Positions 43,533 to 54,451 are shown, counted from the stretch's first letter. The stretch is DNA of 64,000 nucleotides from Winogradskyella algicola (GCF_005869935.1 NZ_SZQF01000003.1:62001-126000); one strand, 5' to 3'. The notes: a model not told the origin generated them from the sequence alone. Program-made: numbers and translations.

Positions 43533-44819
43533 TTAGTTTCCTTCTTCAATAGCTTTTGCTTTATCTTTATTTGTTCTGAATTTATCCATTTCACCAAGAG
43601 CACTGTATATATTTGCTAATTGATTATAAACATCTGCGTTTTTTAAATCTGGATTGTTAACAACAAACTTCTCTAATATTTCAGCACCAGCTTTAAACAA
43701 ATCATTCTTTTTAGCCTTAAGTTCGTCATAACGCTTGTTATCTGCAGCAGAGTTACCCAATGTATTCATTTCATCATTCATAGCATTACCCTTATTAACT
43801 TCTAAAAATGATAAGTTCAATGCTGCATTAGCATAATCTGGCTTTATTTTTAAAGTTTGCTCAAAAGCATCTTTGGCCACATCATACTGCTCAACTTCCA
43901 TTGCGGTAATTCCTACATTATAATTTAAGTCTGCATTATTAGGATCTTTCTTAAGTGCCTCTTTAAAAAGCTCAAAGGCTTTTTCATTGTTTCCAACTTT
44001 TATCTGAATTGTTGCTTCTGTAAGAATTAAATTATTATCCTCAGGAAACTCGCTTCTTGCATCTGCAATAGCTGCTAGTGCTTTTTCATTATTCCCTTGT
44101 GAAACATGAATAAATGCTATGTTCTTAACAACATTAGCTCTTTTAGACTCCTCTTTTCTATCCTCCGGATCTATATGTGTTTTGAGTGTTTTTACTGCAA
44201 AATCTCTATTCGATTTTTCTGGAAAAAATTCTTCACCTCCAGTTTCTTTATTGGTTGCTACATAATTCATCTTTATTCCTGTAAAACCAAGATTTTTTAG
44301 CTTAATAAAATGTTTTAGTGAAGTGTCATAATCATTATTCTGAGCTGCAAGTAAAGCTGCATTATAAAGATAGACTGTATCTTTAGGAGATATCTTATAA
44401 ATATTTTCATAAGCTTTAGAAGCTACAGTAAGATCTTTATTATTGAAAGCTTCATTAGCTTTTTTCAAAAAGGAATTATAAATTTCTGTCTTCATCTCAT
44501 TGGCTTCTTCAGTATACCTAAGTTTTCCTATTGAAGACTCATGGTTTTTTAATTCTGCTAAAGCAGCAATTGCAGCATCCACATCACTATCTGATCCTGC
44601 TCCATTTGCATAAAGCGCCTGAGCCTTTAAAAATAAAAACTTGGCCTTCATTTTGTCATCCATATTGCTCTTTAATCCTTCCGCCACAGACATAGCAGAC
44701 TTTGCATCAGCAAAATTCATATTCTTAAGTGCTTTTTCCATAGCTTTCACCTCATTTTTTTGAGCAAAAGACATAGCTGTCACTGTAAAAACAAGCACTA
44801 ATGTCATTAATTTTTTCAT
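43533..44819 (-). CDS. Secreted TPR-repeat protein
   Basis: The 428-residue protein has a signal peptide (MKKLMTLVLVFTVTAMSFAQ) and several tetratricopeptide repeats, clear in the second half (for example NNEKAFELFKEALKKDPNNA and EQYDVAKDAFEQTLKIKPDY). It is predicted periplasmic and probably a scaffold for protein complexes. It follows gyrA by 29 nt in the same direction and may be read from the gyrA promoter. Confidence 0.88.
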   Translation of the reverse strand: MKKLMTLVLVFTVTAMSFAQKNEVKAMEKALKNMNFADAKSAMSVAEGLKSNMDDKMKAKFLFLKAQALYANGAGSDSDVDAAIAALAELKNHESSIGKLRYTEEANEMKTEIYNSFLKKANEAFNNKDLTVASKAYENIYKISPKDTVYLYNAALLAAQNNDYDTSLKHFIKLKNLGFTGIKMNYVATNKETGGEEFFPEKSNRDFAVKTLKTHIDPEDRKEESKRANVVKNIAFIHVSQGNNEKALAAIADARSEFPEDNNLILTEATIQIKVGNNEKAFELFKEALKKDPNNADLNYNVGITAMEVEQYDVAKDAFEQTLKIKPDYANAALNLSFLEVNKGNAMNDEMNTLGNSAADNKRYDELKAKKNDLFKAGAEILEKFVVNNPDLKNADVYNQLANIYSALGEMDKFRTNKDKAKAIEEGN

Positions 44820-44848
44820 TTGTAATAAATAATTTATGTTGTTAATTT

Positions 44849-47386
44849 TTAGTTTTCAGTTTCATTATTATCAATAGCCGTGCCATCTTCATTTGTTGTT
44901 TGCTCATCAGCGTTTTCAGCATCTAGTTCGTCAACATTTTCTTCATCGTCATCTTTCATTACTTTAGCTACAGCAGCAATAGAATCGTTCCCTTTTAAGT
45001 TGATAAGCTTAACACCTTGTGTTGCTCTACCCATCACTCTTAAATCTGCTACTTCCATACGGATTGCAATACCAGACTTATTAATAATCATTAAATCATC
45101 TTCGTCAGAAACGTTTTTAATTGCTACTAAATTACCTGTTTTGTCAGTAATGGAAATGGTTTTTACACCTTTTCCGCCTCTATTGGTAATTCTGTAATCA
45201 TCTAAGCTAGAACGTTTTCCGTATCCGTTTTCAGAGACTACTAAGATATTACTTTCAAAATCATTAACAGCAACCATTCCTATTACCTCATCGTTATCAT
45301 TTGCTAAAGTTATACCTCTAACACCTGAAGCATTACGACCCATTGGTCTTGTTTTGGCTTCTTCAAAACGAATAGCTTTACCAGACCTAAGGGCTAACAT
45401 CACCTGGCTTTCGCCTGTTGTAAGCTTAGCTTCTAATAATTCATCACCCTCTTTAATAGTGATGGCGTTAATACCGTTGGTACGAGGTCTAGAATATTGT
45501 TCTAATGATGTTTTCTTAACCTGACCTTTTTTCGTGGCCATTATGACATAATGGCTGTTTATGTAATCTTCGTCCTTAAGATCTTGAGTACATATAAATG
45601 CCATTACCTTATCATCTTGCTCTATATTAATAAGGTTTTGGATTGCTCTACCTTTTGAAGTTTTGGAGCCTTCTGGAATTTCATAAACACGCATCCAGAA
45701 ACACTTACCTTTTTGGGTAAAAAACAACATATATTGGTGGTTTGTACCAACAAACAAGTGTTCCAAGAAATCTTCATTACGAGTTGTCGATGCTTTTTGG
45801 CCAACGCCTCCTCTATGCTGAGTTTTGTATTCATTAAGGGACGTACGCTTTATATAACCAGCGTGAGAAATAGTAATAACTACTTTTTCATCTGGAATCA
45901 TGTCTTCAATACTTAAATCTCCACCAGCATATTCTATAACAGAACGACGCTCATCACCGTATTTATCACGGATAACTTCAAGTTCTTCCTTAATGATATT
46001 CATACGACGTTCTTTCTTGTCCAAAATATCTTTAAGGTCTTCTATAGTTTTCATTAACTCTTCATACTCTGCTCTTAACTTGTCTTGTTCCAGACCTGTT
46101 AACTGACGTAATCGCATTTCTACGATAGCCTTAGCTTGTATTTCAGTAAGTTTAAAACGTTCTATTAATTTTTCTCTCGCTTCTTCAGCATTAGATGAAG
46201 CTCTAATTAATGCAATTACTTCATCAATATTATCTGAAGCAATGATTAATCCTTCTAATATGTGAGCTCTTTCTTCTGCTTTACGTAATTCATATTTTGT
46301 ACGTCTTACAACCACTTCGTGTCTGTGTTCTACGAAATAGTGAATTAAATCCTTAAGATTTAAAAGTTGAGGACGACCTTTTACTAAAGCAATATTATTT
46401 ACACTAAAAGAAGATTGTAAAGCTGTGTACTTGTATAATTTGTTAAGTACAATGTTAGGAATGGCATCGCGTTTTAAAACATAAACAATACGCATTCCTT
46501 TTCTATCAGACTCATCTCTAATGGTAGAGATACCTTCTAGCTTTTTATCGTTAACCAAGTCTGCAGTCTTTTTAATCATATCTGCCTTGTTAACTTGGTA
46601 AGGTATTTCATTTACAATGATACACTCACGTCCATTTACTTCTTCAATATTGGCTTTTCCGCGCATTACTATTCTACCACGGCCAGTGTGAAATGCCTCC
46701 TTTACCCCATCGTAACCATAAATAGTTCCACCTGTTGGGAAATCTGGTGCTTTAATGTGCTGCATTAACTCATCTACCTCGATATCATTATTATCTATAT
46801 AAGCAATAGTTCCATTAACAACTTCCGCAAGGTTGTGAGGTGGCATATTTGTTGCCATACCAACGGCAATACCAGAAGCACCATTTACTAATAAGCCAGG
46901 AATACGTGTAGGTAAAACTGTTGGTTCTTCTAAAGTATCATCAAAGTTAAGCTTATGGTCAACCGTTTCCTTATCAATATCAGCAAGCATTTCCTCAGAA
47001 ATTTTCTGCATTCTAGCCTCAGTATAACGCATTGCTGCAGGACTATCGCCATCCACTGAACCAAAGTTACCTTGGCCGTCTATTAACATATATCTTAAAC
47101 TCCATTCCTGAGCCATACGTACCATTGTATCGTAAACCGAAGTATCGCCATGTGGATGATATTTACCCAATACCTCACCAACGATTCTTGCTGATTTTTT
47201 ATGAGCTGTATTTGCTCTAACACCTAATTCATGCATACCGTAAAGTACACGTCTGTGAACTGGTTTTAAGCCATCTCTTACATCTGGTAACGCACGTGAC
47301 ACAATGACCGACATTGAATAATCAATGTAGGCTGATTTCATTTCATCTTCAATGTTAATCGGAATGAGTTTTTCTCCTTCTGCCAT
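44849..47386 (-). CDS. gyrA: DNA gyrase subunit A
   Basis: Introduces negative supercoils with GyrB. The 845-residue protein has the breakage-reunion domain with active-site Tyr121 in AMRYTEARM, the quinolone-region [17 protein letters not shown] (about 77-93; Thr82 and Ser83 at the usual Ser83/Ala84 positions), a coiled-coil gate and a C-terminal beta-pinwheel. The GyrA-box-like motif is QHRGGVGQ, one residue different from the QRRGGKG form. The C-terminal tail is acidic (Asp/Glu/Asn-rich), longer than in E. coli relative to the pinwheel. It is divergent from clpC. Confidence 0.95.
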   Translation of the reverse strand: MAEGEKLIPINIEDEMKSAYIDYSMSVIVSRALPDVRDGLKPVHRRVLYGMHELGVRANTAHKKSARIVGEVLGKYHPHGDTSVYDTMVRMAQEWSLRYMLIDGQGNFGSVDGDSPAAMRYTEARMQKISEEMLADIDKETVDHKLNFDDTLEEPTVLPTRIPGLLVNGASGIAVGMATNMPPHNLAEVVNGTIAYIDNNDIEVDELMQHIKAPDFPTGGTIYGYDGVKEAFHTGRGRIVMRGKANIEEVNGRECIIVNEIPYQVNKADMIKKTADLVNDKKLEGISTIRDESDRKGMRIVYVLKRDAIPNIVLNKLYKYTALQSSFSVNNIALVKGRPQLLNLKDLIHYFVEHRHEVVVRRTKYELRKAEERAHILEGLIIASDNIDEVIALIRASSNAEEAREKLIERFKLTEIQAKAIVEMRLRQLTGLEQDKLRAEYEELMKTIEDLKDILDKKERRMNIIKEELEVIRDKYGDERRSVIEYAGGDLSIEDMIPDEKVVITISHAGYIKRTSLNEYKTQHRGGVGQKASTTRNEDFLEHLFVGTNHQYMLFFTQKGKCFWMRVYEIPEGSKTSKGRAIQNLINIEQDDKVMAFICTQDLKDEDYINSHYVIMATKKGQVKKTSLEQYSRPRTNGINAITIKEGDELLEAKLTTGESQVMLALRSGKAIRFEEAKTRPMGRNASGVRGITLANDNDEVIGMVAVNDFESNILVVSENGYGKRSSLDDYRITNRGGKGVKTISITDKTGNLVAIKNVSDEDDLMIINKSGIAIRMEVADLRVMGRATQGVKLINLKGNDSIAAVAKVMKDDDEENVDELDAENADEQTTNEDGTAIDNNETEN

Positions 47387-47632
47387 ATATAAAATTTATT
47401 AGATTTTTCTAGGTTTTCAAAACGTGCTAATATAAGCATTTCAGTAGTGTTTGAAGTGATTTCGAAAGCTAATTTTGAGAGTTTTTATTAACAATTTTTG
47501 ATATCTTTTTAGTTAATAAGTATCATTAAATTTGCTTTGATTTAAAATGCTTTTTTAGTCTATTCGTTAAACCATTTTATTTAAGGTATGGTTTTTGCCA
47601 TTTAGATAATATGTTTTTACTATTTTTAATGC

Positions 47633-47641
47633 AGAAAGGAG
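47633..47641 (+). promoter_or_regulatory. Strong Shine-Dalgarno sequence of clpC
   Basis: AGAAAGGAG lies 6 nt before the clpC ATG (47648). Shine-Dalgarno sequences are rare in Bacteroidota and not seen before the other genes examined here, so this one may serve special control of clpC translation. Confidence 0.7.
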
Positions 47642-47647
47642 TTTACT

Positions 47648-50200
47648 ATGGATGATAATTTTTCCCCGAGAGTTAAAGATGTTATTGCATTTAGCAAAGA
47701 AGAAGCTTTACGCCTTGGTCATGATTTTATTGGCACAGAACATTTAATGTTGGGTCTTTTAAGAGATGGCAATGGTAAGGCTATAGATATACTAAGTGCA
47801 TTAGATGTCGACTTAAATCACTTAAGACGTAAAGTTGAGATTTTAAGTCCTGCTAATCCTAATATTATATCAACATCTAACGAAAAGAAAAACTTGCACT
47901 TAACAAGGCAAGCTGAACGTGCTTTAAAAACAACATTTTTAGAAGCTAAGTTGTTTCAAAGTACATCTATAAACACAGCACATTTATTATTATGCATATT
48001 AAGAAATGAAAATGACCCAACTACGAAGTTATTAAACAAACTTAAAGTTGATTATGATAATGTAAAAGACGAATTTAAATCTATGATTACAAGCGAAGAT
48101 GATTACCTAGACGAACCTAAAGCCGAATCATATTCTGATGATGAAATAAACGAAGAGGATGATGCGAAGCAAAATCCTTTCGGTGGAAGCCAGTCTGGAA
48201 AAACAAATAAAAAGTCTAAAACACCAGTTTTAGACAACTTTGGCAGAGACTTAACCGTACTTGCCGAAGAAGGCAAATTAGATCCAGTAGTGGGTCGAGA
48301 AAAAGAAATACAGCGTGTTTCACAAATATTAAGTAGACGTAAAAAAAATAATCCGCTTTTAATTGGTGAACCTGGTGTTGGTAAATCTGCCATTGCTGAA
48401 GGTTTAGCACTGCGTATCGTAAAACGTAAGGTATCCAGAACGCTTTTTAATAAACGTGTTGTTACATTAGACCTTGCAAGTTTAGTTGCTGGCACAAAAT
48501 ACAGAGGTCAGTTTGAAGAGCGAATGAAAGCCGTAATGAACGAACTTGAAAAAAATGATGACATCATTCTTTTTATTGATGAAATTCACACTATTGTTGG
48601 TGCTGGAGGTGCTACCGGAAGCTTAGATGCGTCTAACATGTTTAAGCCTGCATTAGCAAGAGGCGAAATTCAATGCATAGGTGCAACTACGTTAGATGAG
48701 TACAGACAATATATCGAAAAAGATGGTGCTTTAGAACGTCGTTTTCAAAAAGTAATTGTTGAACCAACTTCTGTTGAGGAAACAATTGAAATATTAAATA
48801 ATATAAAAGGTAAGTACGAAGAGCATCATAATGTTGACTATACACCTGAAGCTATTGAGGCTTGTGTAAAGTTAACAAATCGATATATGACAGAGCGTTT
48901 CTTACCAGACAAGGCTATTGATGCTTTGGATGAAGCAGGTTCTAGAGTGCACATTACCAATATTGATGTTCCTAAACAAATCATTGAACTAGAGAAAAAA
49001 CTTGAAGAAGTTAAGGAAACTAAAAACAGTGTTGTTAAGAAACAGAAATACGAAGAAGCTGCTAAACTAAGAGATGACGAAAAACGTCTTGAAAAGGAAT
49101 TAGCAACCGCTCAAGAAAAATGGGAGGAAGAAACAAAGCAACATAGAGAAATTGTAACGGAGGATAACGTTGCCGATGTTATATCCATGATGACAGGTAT
49201 TCCTGTTAATAAAATAGCGCAAACTGAGCTTAATAAATTAGCAAGTTTACCAGATCTCATTAAGGGACGTGTTATCGGGCAGGACAATGCTGTTGCAAAG
49301 GTTGTAAAGGCTATTCAACGTAACAGAGCTGGCCTTAAAGACCCAAATAAACCAATAGGTTCATTTATATTTTTGGGACAAACTGGTGTTGGTAAAACGC
49401 AATTAGCAAAGGTTTTAGCTAGTGAATTATTTGACAGTAACGATGCCTTAGTCCGTATAGATATGAGTGAGTATATGGAAAAATTCGCTGTATCTAGACT
49501 TATTGGTGCACCTCCAGGATATGTAGGTTACGAAGAAGGTGGACAGCTTACTGAAAAAATTAGACGTAAGCCCTATGCTGTAGTTCTGTTAGATGAAATT
49601 GAAAAAGCGCATCCTGATGTGTTCAACATGCTTTTACAAGTTCTTGATGATGGCTATTTAACAGATAGCTTAGGTCGTAAGATTGATTTTAGAAATACCA
49701 TCATAATTATGACATCTAATATAGGTGCTCGCAAACTTAAAGATTTTGGGACTGGTGTTGGTTTTGGTACTGCGGCAAAAGAATCGCAAGAAACTGAGTA
49801 TGCCAAAGGTGTTATAGAAAACGCTCTTAAAAAGGCATTTGCCCCTGAATTTTTAAATAGAATTGATGATGTTATAGTATTTAACGCTCTAGAAAAAGAA
49901 GATATTGATAAAATTATTGATATTGAATTAGTTAAGCTTGTAAAACGTATTAAAGAATTAGGTTACGATTTGGTACTTACGGACAAAGCCAAGGATTATA
50001 TAGCGGAAAAAGGTTTTGACAAACAATATGGTGCAAGACCACTAAACAGAGCAATTCAAAAGTATGTAGAAGACGCACTCGCTGAAGAAATCATCAATTC
50101 AAAAATCCAAGAAGGTGATACTATTACCATGGATTTGGACACTAAAAAAGATGAGTTAAAAATCAAAGTTAAAAGCTCTAGTAAACCTACAGAATCTTAA
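47648..50200 (+). CDS. clpC: ATP-dependent Clp protease ATPase subunit ClpC
   Basis: The 850-residue unfoldase has an N-terminal Clp_N repeat domain (about 1-150), AAA1 with GEPGVGKSAIAEG, the middle UVR-like segment (EEVKETKNSVVKKQKYEEAAKLRDDEKRLEKEL, about 430-470), and AAA2 with GQTGVGKTQLAK and LLDEIEKAHPDVFN. It feeds substrates to ClpP. It has a strong Shine-Dalgarno sequence and its own terminator at 50222. The McsA/McsB adaptor genes of Firmicutes are absent nearby, as expected for Bacteroidota. Confidence 0.95.
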   Translation: MDDNFSPRVKDVIAFSKEEALRLGHDFIGTEHLMLGLLRDGNGKAIDILSALDVDLNHLRRKVEILSPANPNIISTSNEKKNLHLTRQAERALKTTFLEAKLFQSTSINTAHLLLCILRNENDPTTKLLNKLKVDYDNVKDEFKSMITSEDDYLDEPKAESYSDDEINEEDDAKQNPFGGSQSGKTNKKSKTPVLDNFGRDLTVLAEEGKLDPVVGREKEIQRVSQILSRRKKNNPLLIGEPGVGKSAIAEGLALRIVKRKVSRTLFNKRVVTLDLASLVAGTKYRGQFEERMKAVMNELEKNDDIILFIDEIHTIVGAGGATGSLDASNMFKPALARGEIQCIGATTLDEYRQYIEKDGALERRFQKVIVEPTSVEETIEILNNIKGKYEEHHNVDYTPEAIEACVKLTNRYMTERFLPDKAIDALDEAGSRVHITNIDVPKQIIELEKKLEEVKETKNSVVKKQKYEEAAKLRDDEKRLEKELATAQEKWEEETKQHREIVTEDNVADVISMMTGIPVNKIAQTELNKLASLPDLIKGRVIGQDNAVAKVVKAIQRNRAGLKDPNKPIGSFIFLGQTGVGKTQLAKVLASELFDSNDALVRIDMSEYMEKFAVSRLIGAPPGYVGYEEGGQLTEKIRRKPYAVVLLDEIEKAHPDVFNMLLQVLDDGYLTDSLGRKIDFRNTIIIMTSNIGARKLKDFGTGVGFGTAAKESQETEYAKGVIENALKKAFAPEFLNRIDDVIVFNALEKEDIDKIIDIELVKLVKRIKELGYDLVLTDKAKDYIAEKGFDKQYGARPLNRAIQKYVEDALAEEIINSKIQEGDTITMDLDTKKDELKIKVKSSSKPTES

Positions 50201-50221
50201 GACTTTTTAATATTTTAAGTT

Positions 50222-50252
50222 AAAACTCCTCATTTTTTGAGGAGTTTTTTTT
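50222..50252 (+). terminator. Terminator of clpC
   Basis: AAAACTCCTC-ATTTTTT-GAGGAGTTTT forms a 10-bp stem followed by a T-run. Confidence 0.9.
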
Positions 50253-50279
50253 ATCTTAAAAAATAAAACTGTTCTAAAA

Positions 50280-50651
50280 ATGCAAGAAACTGTTGTAAAA
50301 TTAAAGTTTTGTACACTTTCTTTCTACGATAGATTTGTTATTGCTAAAATTAACGAAGGTGTACACTTAGACCATCTCCACAATGAGGCTTTAATTGAAG
50401 TAATAGAAAATCATTTCAGCAAACCTTTTGTGTACATCACCCAAAGAGTAAATTCTTATTCTGTAGATCCGAGCGTATATCCTAGGGCTACAAAGGTTGA
50501 ATACTTAAAGGGTTTTGCTGTTGTTTCAGATAAATATCAAGCAAAGATTAATGCACAAATAGAGCAAATGTTTTTTGGAAAACCGTTTGAAATATTCACT
50601 AAACTAGATGATGCTATTAAATGGGCTAATGATATTATTACTGAAGGATAA
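50280..50651 (+). CDS. Small STAS/SpoIIAA-like protein
   Basis: The 123-residue cytoplasmic protein has alternating strands and helices (KFCTLSFYDRFVIAKINEG, ENHFSKPFVYITQRVNSYS, IFTKLDDAIKWANDI) similar to the SpoIIAA-like fold seen in Bacteroidota. This is a resemblance of pattern, not of a conserved motif. It begins 28 nt after the clpC terminator and is convergent with hutH. Function unknown. Confidence 0.65.
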   Translation: MQETVVKLKFCTLSFYDRFVIAKINEGVHLDHLHNEALIEVIENHFSKPFVYITQRVNSYSVDPSVYPRATKVEYLKGFAVVSDKYQAKINAQIEQMFFGKPFEIFTKLDDAIKWANDIITEG

Positions 50652-50665
50652 TTAGCTGTACTTTT

Positions 50666-52201
50666 TTAATGCTTCTCTACACCATAATTGTTTAGAAATA
50701 ATTCTTCTACTTCAATATCTACATCTTTTAAAAATTGAATAGAAGCTTCTATATCATCATGTAATACTTCGTCTTCTTTTATAAAAGGCACTACTTTTCT
50801 ATAATGTTCTAAGAAAGACTCAAGTAATGGAGACGTTTTCATCGGCCTTCTAAACTCAAGGGCTTGTGATGCATTCATCAATTCTATAGCAATAACACGC
50901 TCTACATTTCTAATAAGATTATAAGCTTGTGTAGCAGCATTGGCTCCCATACTTACATGGTCTTCTTGTCCATTACTAGAAACTATACTATCTATACTTG
51001 CAGGTGATGCCAATTGCTTATTAGCACTAACTATGCTTGCAGCAGTATATTGCGGAATCATAAAACCTGAATTTAATCCAGGATTATCTACTAAAAATGC
51101 TGGTAAGCCTCGTAAACCAGACACTAATTGAAAAATTCTACGTTCAGAAATATTTCCTATTTCGGCCATAGCAATTTTTAAATAATCTAGAGCTAAAGCC
51201 AAAGGCTGCCCATGAAAATTTCCCCCTGAAATAATCAAATCTTCTTCTGAAAAGATATTTGGATTATCTGTCACGGAATTGATTTCTGTTAAAATTACTT
51301 TCTCTACAAAATCTAAAGTGTCTTTTGTAGCACCATGAACTTGAGGTATACATCTAAACGAATAAGGATCTTGCACATGCTCTTTTTCTCTGGCAATTAA
51401 CTCGCTTCCTTCTAAAAGTTCATTAAAACGTTTGGCTACTTTACGCTGACCTGGATGTGGTCTTACATCGTGTACCAAATCATGAAACGGATCTAATCTA
51501 CCATCAAACGCATCTAAAGATATCGCTGAAATTATATCTGCCAAATAAGAGGTTTTATGAGACATTAAGAGCAAATACACACCATAAGCACTCATAAACT
51601 GTGTTCCGTTTAATAGAGCTAAACCTTCTTTAGCTTCTAATTTTATAGGTTCCCAATTGAATTTTTCTAACAATTCTGAAGCTTCATAATTTTCGCCATT
51701 ATGCACAACACTTCCTTTTCCTAACAACGGTAAAGCTAAATGTGCCAAAGGTGCCAAATCACCAGAAGCTCCTAAAGAGCCTTGCGTAAATACAAATGGA
51801 AAAATATCATGATTAAAAAAGTCTATTAATCGCTCAACAGTTTTTAGTTGCACTCCACTATGACCGTAACTTAAGGACTGAATTTTAAGCAACAACATCA
51901 CCTTAACCACAGATTCTGGTACGCGATCACCTGTACCACAAGCATGAGACATTACTAGGTTTTCCTGCAACTTAGTTAAATCTTTATCTGAAATTTTGAC
52001 ATTATACAGTGACCCAAAACCTGTATTAATACCATACATGGGTTTTTTGTTGTTAGCCAATTTGTTATCTAAATAAGATTTACAGGCCTTAATTTTTGCT
52101 ATAGAATCTTCTGAAAGTTTTAACTTTTTGTTATCCTTAAATATGTTGTATATCGTCACAATGTCTAGAGCATCAGACGAAATAATATGATAGTTATCCA
52201 T
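50666..52201 (-). CDS. hutH: Histidine ammonia-lyase
   Basis: Deaminates histidine to urocanate. The 511-residue protein has YGINTGFGSL (56-65), the HAL-type SHACGTGD (85-92, His86), the MIO cofactor triad Ala-Ser-Gly (145-147) in GSLGASGDLAPL, and the C-terminal QEDHVSMGANAA. Full family length. No other hut gene is in the window. It lies 9 nt downstream of nnr and is probably co-transcribed with it, an unusual pairing. Confidence 0.93.
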   Translation of the reverse strand: MDNYHIISSDALDIVTIYNIFKDNKKLKLSEDSIAKIKACKSYLDNKLANNKKPMYGINTGFGSLYNVKISDKDLTKLQENLVMSHACGTGDRVPESVVKVMLLLKIQSLSYGHSGVQLKTVERLIDFFNHDIFPFVFTQGSLGASGDLAPLAHLALPLLGKGSVVHNGENYEASELLEKFNWEPIKLEAKEGLALLNGTQFMSAYGVYLLLMSHKTSYLADIISAISLDAFDGRLDPFHDLVHDVRPHPGQRKVAKRFNELLEGSELIAREKEHVQDPYSFRCIPQVHGATKDTLDFVEKVILTEINSVTDNPNIFSEEDLIISGGNFHGQPLALALDYLKIAMAEIGNISERRIFQLVSGLRGLPAFLVDNPGLNSGFMIPQYTAASIVSANKQLASPASIDSIVSSNGQEDHVSMGANAATQAYNLIRNVERVIAIELMNASQALEFRRPMKTSPLLESFLEHYRKVVPFIKEDEVLHDDIEASIQFLKDVDIEVEELFLNNYGVEKH

Positions 52202-52210
52202 AATTACCTA

Positions 52211-53767
52211 TTACGCTTCTTGTTGTTCTTGTTGCTGCTGTTCTTGTTCTGGTTGTTTGAATAAATCGATATAAGCTTCCCCTAAAGTTTCTATAATATG
52301 GCTTGCTATTAAGCTTTGATAGCCATAATCTTCCAAAGAAATATCAGCAGATTTTCCATGTAAATACACACCAAAAACAGTTGCTGCTAATGGTTCATAA
52401 CCCTGAGCAATTAAACCTGTTATTATTCCTGTTAAAACATCACCAGTTCCTGCTGTTGCCATTCCTGGATTTCCTGTTGTGTTTATATAAAGCTTGTCAC
52501 CAAAAACTGTTATAGTGTTTGCGCCTTTAATAACGACGATGACTTTATACTTCTTAGAAAATTCTTTAGTTTTTTTAAGCTTATCAAAATCGTCTGACCA
52601 CTCGCCTACTAATCGTTCTAATTCTTTTGGGTGTGGTGTTAACACAGTTTGTTCTGGTAACAACTTTAGTAATTCTTTACTTTTAGATAAGATGTTTAAA
52701 CCATCTGCATCAATAACAAGCGGTTTTTTATTAGCATTCAAAAATAGCTCTAAAGCTTCAATTGTTTTATCAACCGTTCCTAATCCTACACCTATACCAA
52801 CGACACTAGGTTCTATATCAAAAGAAATATCAGTGATTCGTTCTTCATCTTTATCTGTAATGACCATGGCTTCAGGAAAAGAAGCTTGCATACTATGATA
52901 TCCACATTTAGGAATATACGCTGTAACCAAACCTGCGCCAGAACTTAAAGCTGCTCTACTTGCTAAATTAACTGCACCTATTTTCCCATGACTTCCACCA
53001 ACTATTAAGGCATGCCCAAAATCTCCTTTGTGCGAAAACTTCTCCCTTGGCTTGTATAATGGTAAAACTTCAAATTTTGAAATTAATTCAACTTCAGTTT
53101 CGGTTTGCATTAGATAATCACGATCTATACCTATATCTAATGCTTCCCATTGTACCGTAAACTTTGAGGTTTCAGGTAAAAAGAAAACTAATTTTGGTGA
53201 TTGAAAGCTTAGGGTATAATTTGCATGAACCACGGCATTTTCGTCTTCTACGGGTTTATCTGTATATAATCCCGAAGGTATATCTACAGATAAAGTAAAT
53301 GCTTTTGATGCTCTCCAGTTCTGAAACAATTCTTGCACCCATTTGTTCGGTGGTCTGTTAAGACCTATACCAAACACAGCATCCACTATAATATCTTTTT
53401 CATCAATAACCACATCTGAAAAATCACCAGAGCAACTAAGCATTTTTGGCCAATCTTTTGTTACTGTTTTTATTCTATCGTAATTAATTAAAAAATCTTT
53501 AGAACGCTTATCACTACAGTTAACTATATAGGTCACCACATTATATCCATGAGTTAATAGATGTCTTGCTAATACCAATCCGTCACCACCATTATTTCCT
53601 ATACCACAAAAGACGTGAATTGGCACTTGCGCACCTTGCATACGCATATGAATCCAGTTAAAAATCTGTGATCCTGCTCGTTCCATTAAATCGGTTGAGG
53701 AGATATTTTGACGTTCGGTCGTGAGCTTATCACCTTCGTATATTTGTTCTTTTGAAAATAACTTCAT
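52211..53767 (-). CDS. nnr: Bifunctional NAD(P)H-hydrate epimerase / dehydratase
   Basis: Repairs NAD(P)HX formed by hydration of NAD(P)H. The N-terminal YjeF_N epimerase (about 1-215) has FCGIGNNGGDGLVLARHLL, and the C-terminal dehydratase (about 240-500) has NTTGNPGMATAGTGDVLTG. I place the start at 53767 (MKLFSKEQIYEGDKLT, 518 residues); the frame to 53824 adds 19 residues unlike the family. The C-terminus is a Gln/Glu-rich tail (EQEQQQQEQQEA) encoded by CAA/CAG/GAA repeats, not a conserved part of the enzyme. Confidence 0.93.
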   Translation of the reverse strand: MKLFSKEQIYEGDKLTTERQNISSTDLMERAGSQIFNWIHMRMQGAQVPIHVFCGIGNNGGDGLVLARHLLTHGYNVVTYIVNCSDKRSKDFLINYDRIKTVTKDWPKMLSCSGDFSDVVIDEKDIIVDAVFGIGLNRPPNKWVQELFQNWRASKAFTLSVDIPSGLYTDKPVEDENAVVHANYTLSFQSPKLVFFLPETSKFTVQWEALDIGIDRDYLMQTETEVELISKFEVLPLYKPREKFSHKGDFGHALIVGGSHGKIGAVNLASRAALSSGAGLVTAYIPKCGYHSMQASFPEAMVITDKDEERITDISFDIEPSVVGIGVGLGTVDKTIEALELFLNANKKPLVIDADGLNILSKSKELLKLLPEQTVLTPHPKELERLVGEWSDDFDKLKKTKEFSKKYKVIVVIKGANTITVFGDKLYINTTGNPGMATAGTGDVLTGIITGLIAQGYEPLAATVFGVYLHGKSADISLEDYGYQSLIASHIIETLGEAYIDLFKQPEQEQQQQEQQEA

Positions 53768-53854
53768 GTATAAATTCTGTATATTGAAAAATCTTTTTAG
53801 GGAAGTAAAAATAAGGTTTTCCAAGCCAATAGAATAAAATTGATTAATCTTACT

Positions 53855-54367
53855 GTGAAAAATTCATTCGAAACCCAAAGACTTCTCGTTAGACCAATAA
53901 CTGCAGAAGACGCACCATTCATTTTAGAATTAATGAATACTCCAAAATGGGTAAAATTTATTGGGGACAGAAATGTAAAAAGCATTGAAGCTGCAGAAGC
54001 TTATATTACAGAAAAAGCATTACCGCAAATAGCTACTCACGGTTATGGCAACAATGTTATTATTAGAAAATCTGATAACGTAAAACTCGGTACTTGCGGA
54101 GTTTACCATAGAGAAGGTATAGAAATACCAGATATTGGCTTTGCGTTTTTACCATCTAACGAAGGAAAAGGTTACGCGTTCGAAGCAGCATCAAAACTTG
54201 TAGAAATAATTAAAGACAATTATAGTCTGGCAGAACTAAGTGCCTATACTTTAGAAGAAAATCTATCCTCAAGAAAACTGCTAGAGCGTTTAGGCTTTAC
54301 ACTAAAAGGCATCGGAACATTGCCTACTTCTGATGAAGAATTGTTGCATTATTACAGGAAACTATAG
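53855..54367 (+). CDS. GNAT family N-acetyltransferase (RimJ/RimL-like)
   Basis: The protein shows the acetyltransferase_3 pattern: FETQRLLVRPITAEDAPFIL, GYGNNVIIRKSDNVKLGTCG, EGKGYAFEAASKLVEIIKDN (acetyl-CoA loop) and NLSSRKLLERLGFTLKG. Substrate unknown. No ATG is available: GTG at 53855 gives MKNSFETQRLL, the usual family start, and TTG at 53840 would add five residues. It is transcribed divergently from nnr. Confidence 0.88.
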   Translation: MKNSFETQRLLVRPITAEDAPFILELMNTPKWVKFIGDRNVKSIEAAEAYITEKALPQIATHGYGNNVIIRKSDNVKLGTCGVYHREGIEIPDIGFAFLPSNEGKGYAFEAASKLVEIIKDNYSLAELSAYTLEENLSSRKLLERLGFTLKGIGTLPTSDEELLHYYRKL

Positions 54368-54451
54368 TTTTAACCCAAATAAAGGTGAATCATATGTTTT
54401 TTTTGCTTACAAAACTTTTAGTTATGTACATTTAAATTTTAAATATTAAAT

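Noticed and set aside
44880-46106. Several plus-strand Ser-rich frames inside gyrA
   Set aside because: They are antisense to gyrA and have the Ser/Leu-rich composition typical of reverse-strand translation of A/T-rich genes.
52303-52898. Plus-strand frames inside nnr
   Set aside because: They are antisense shadows of the well-conserved nnr coding sequence.
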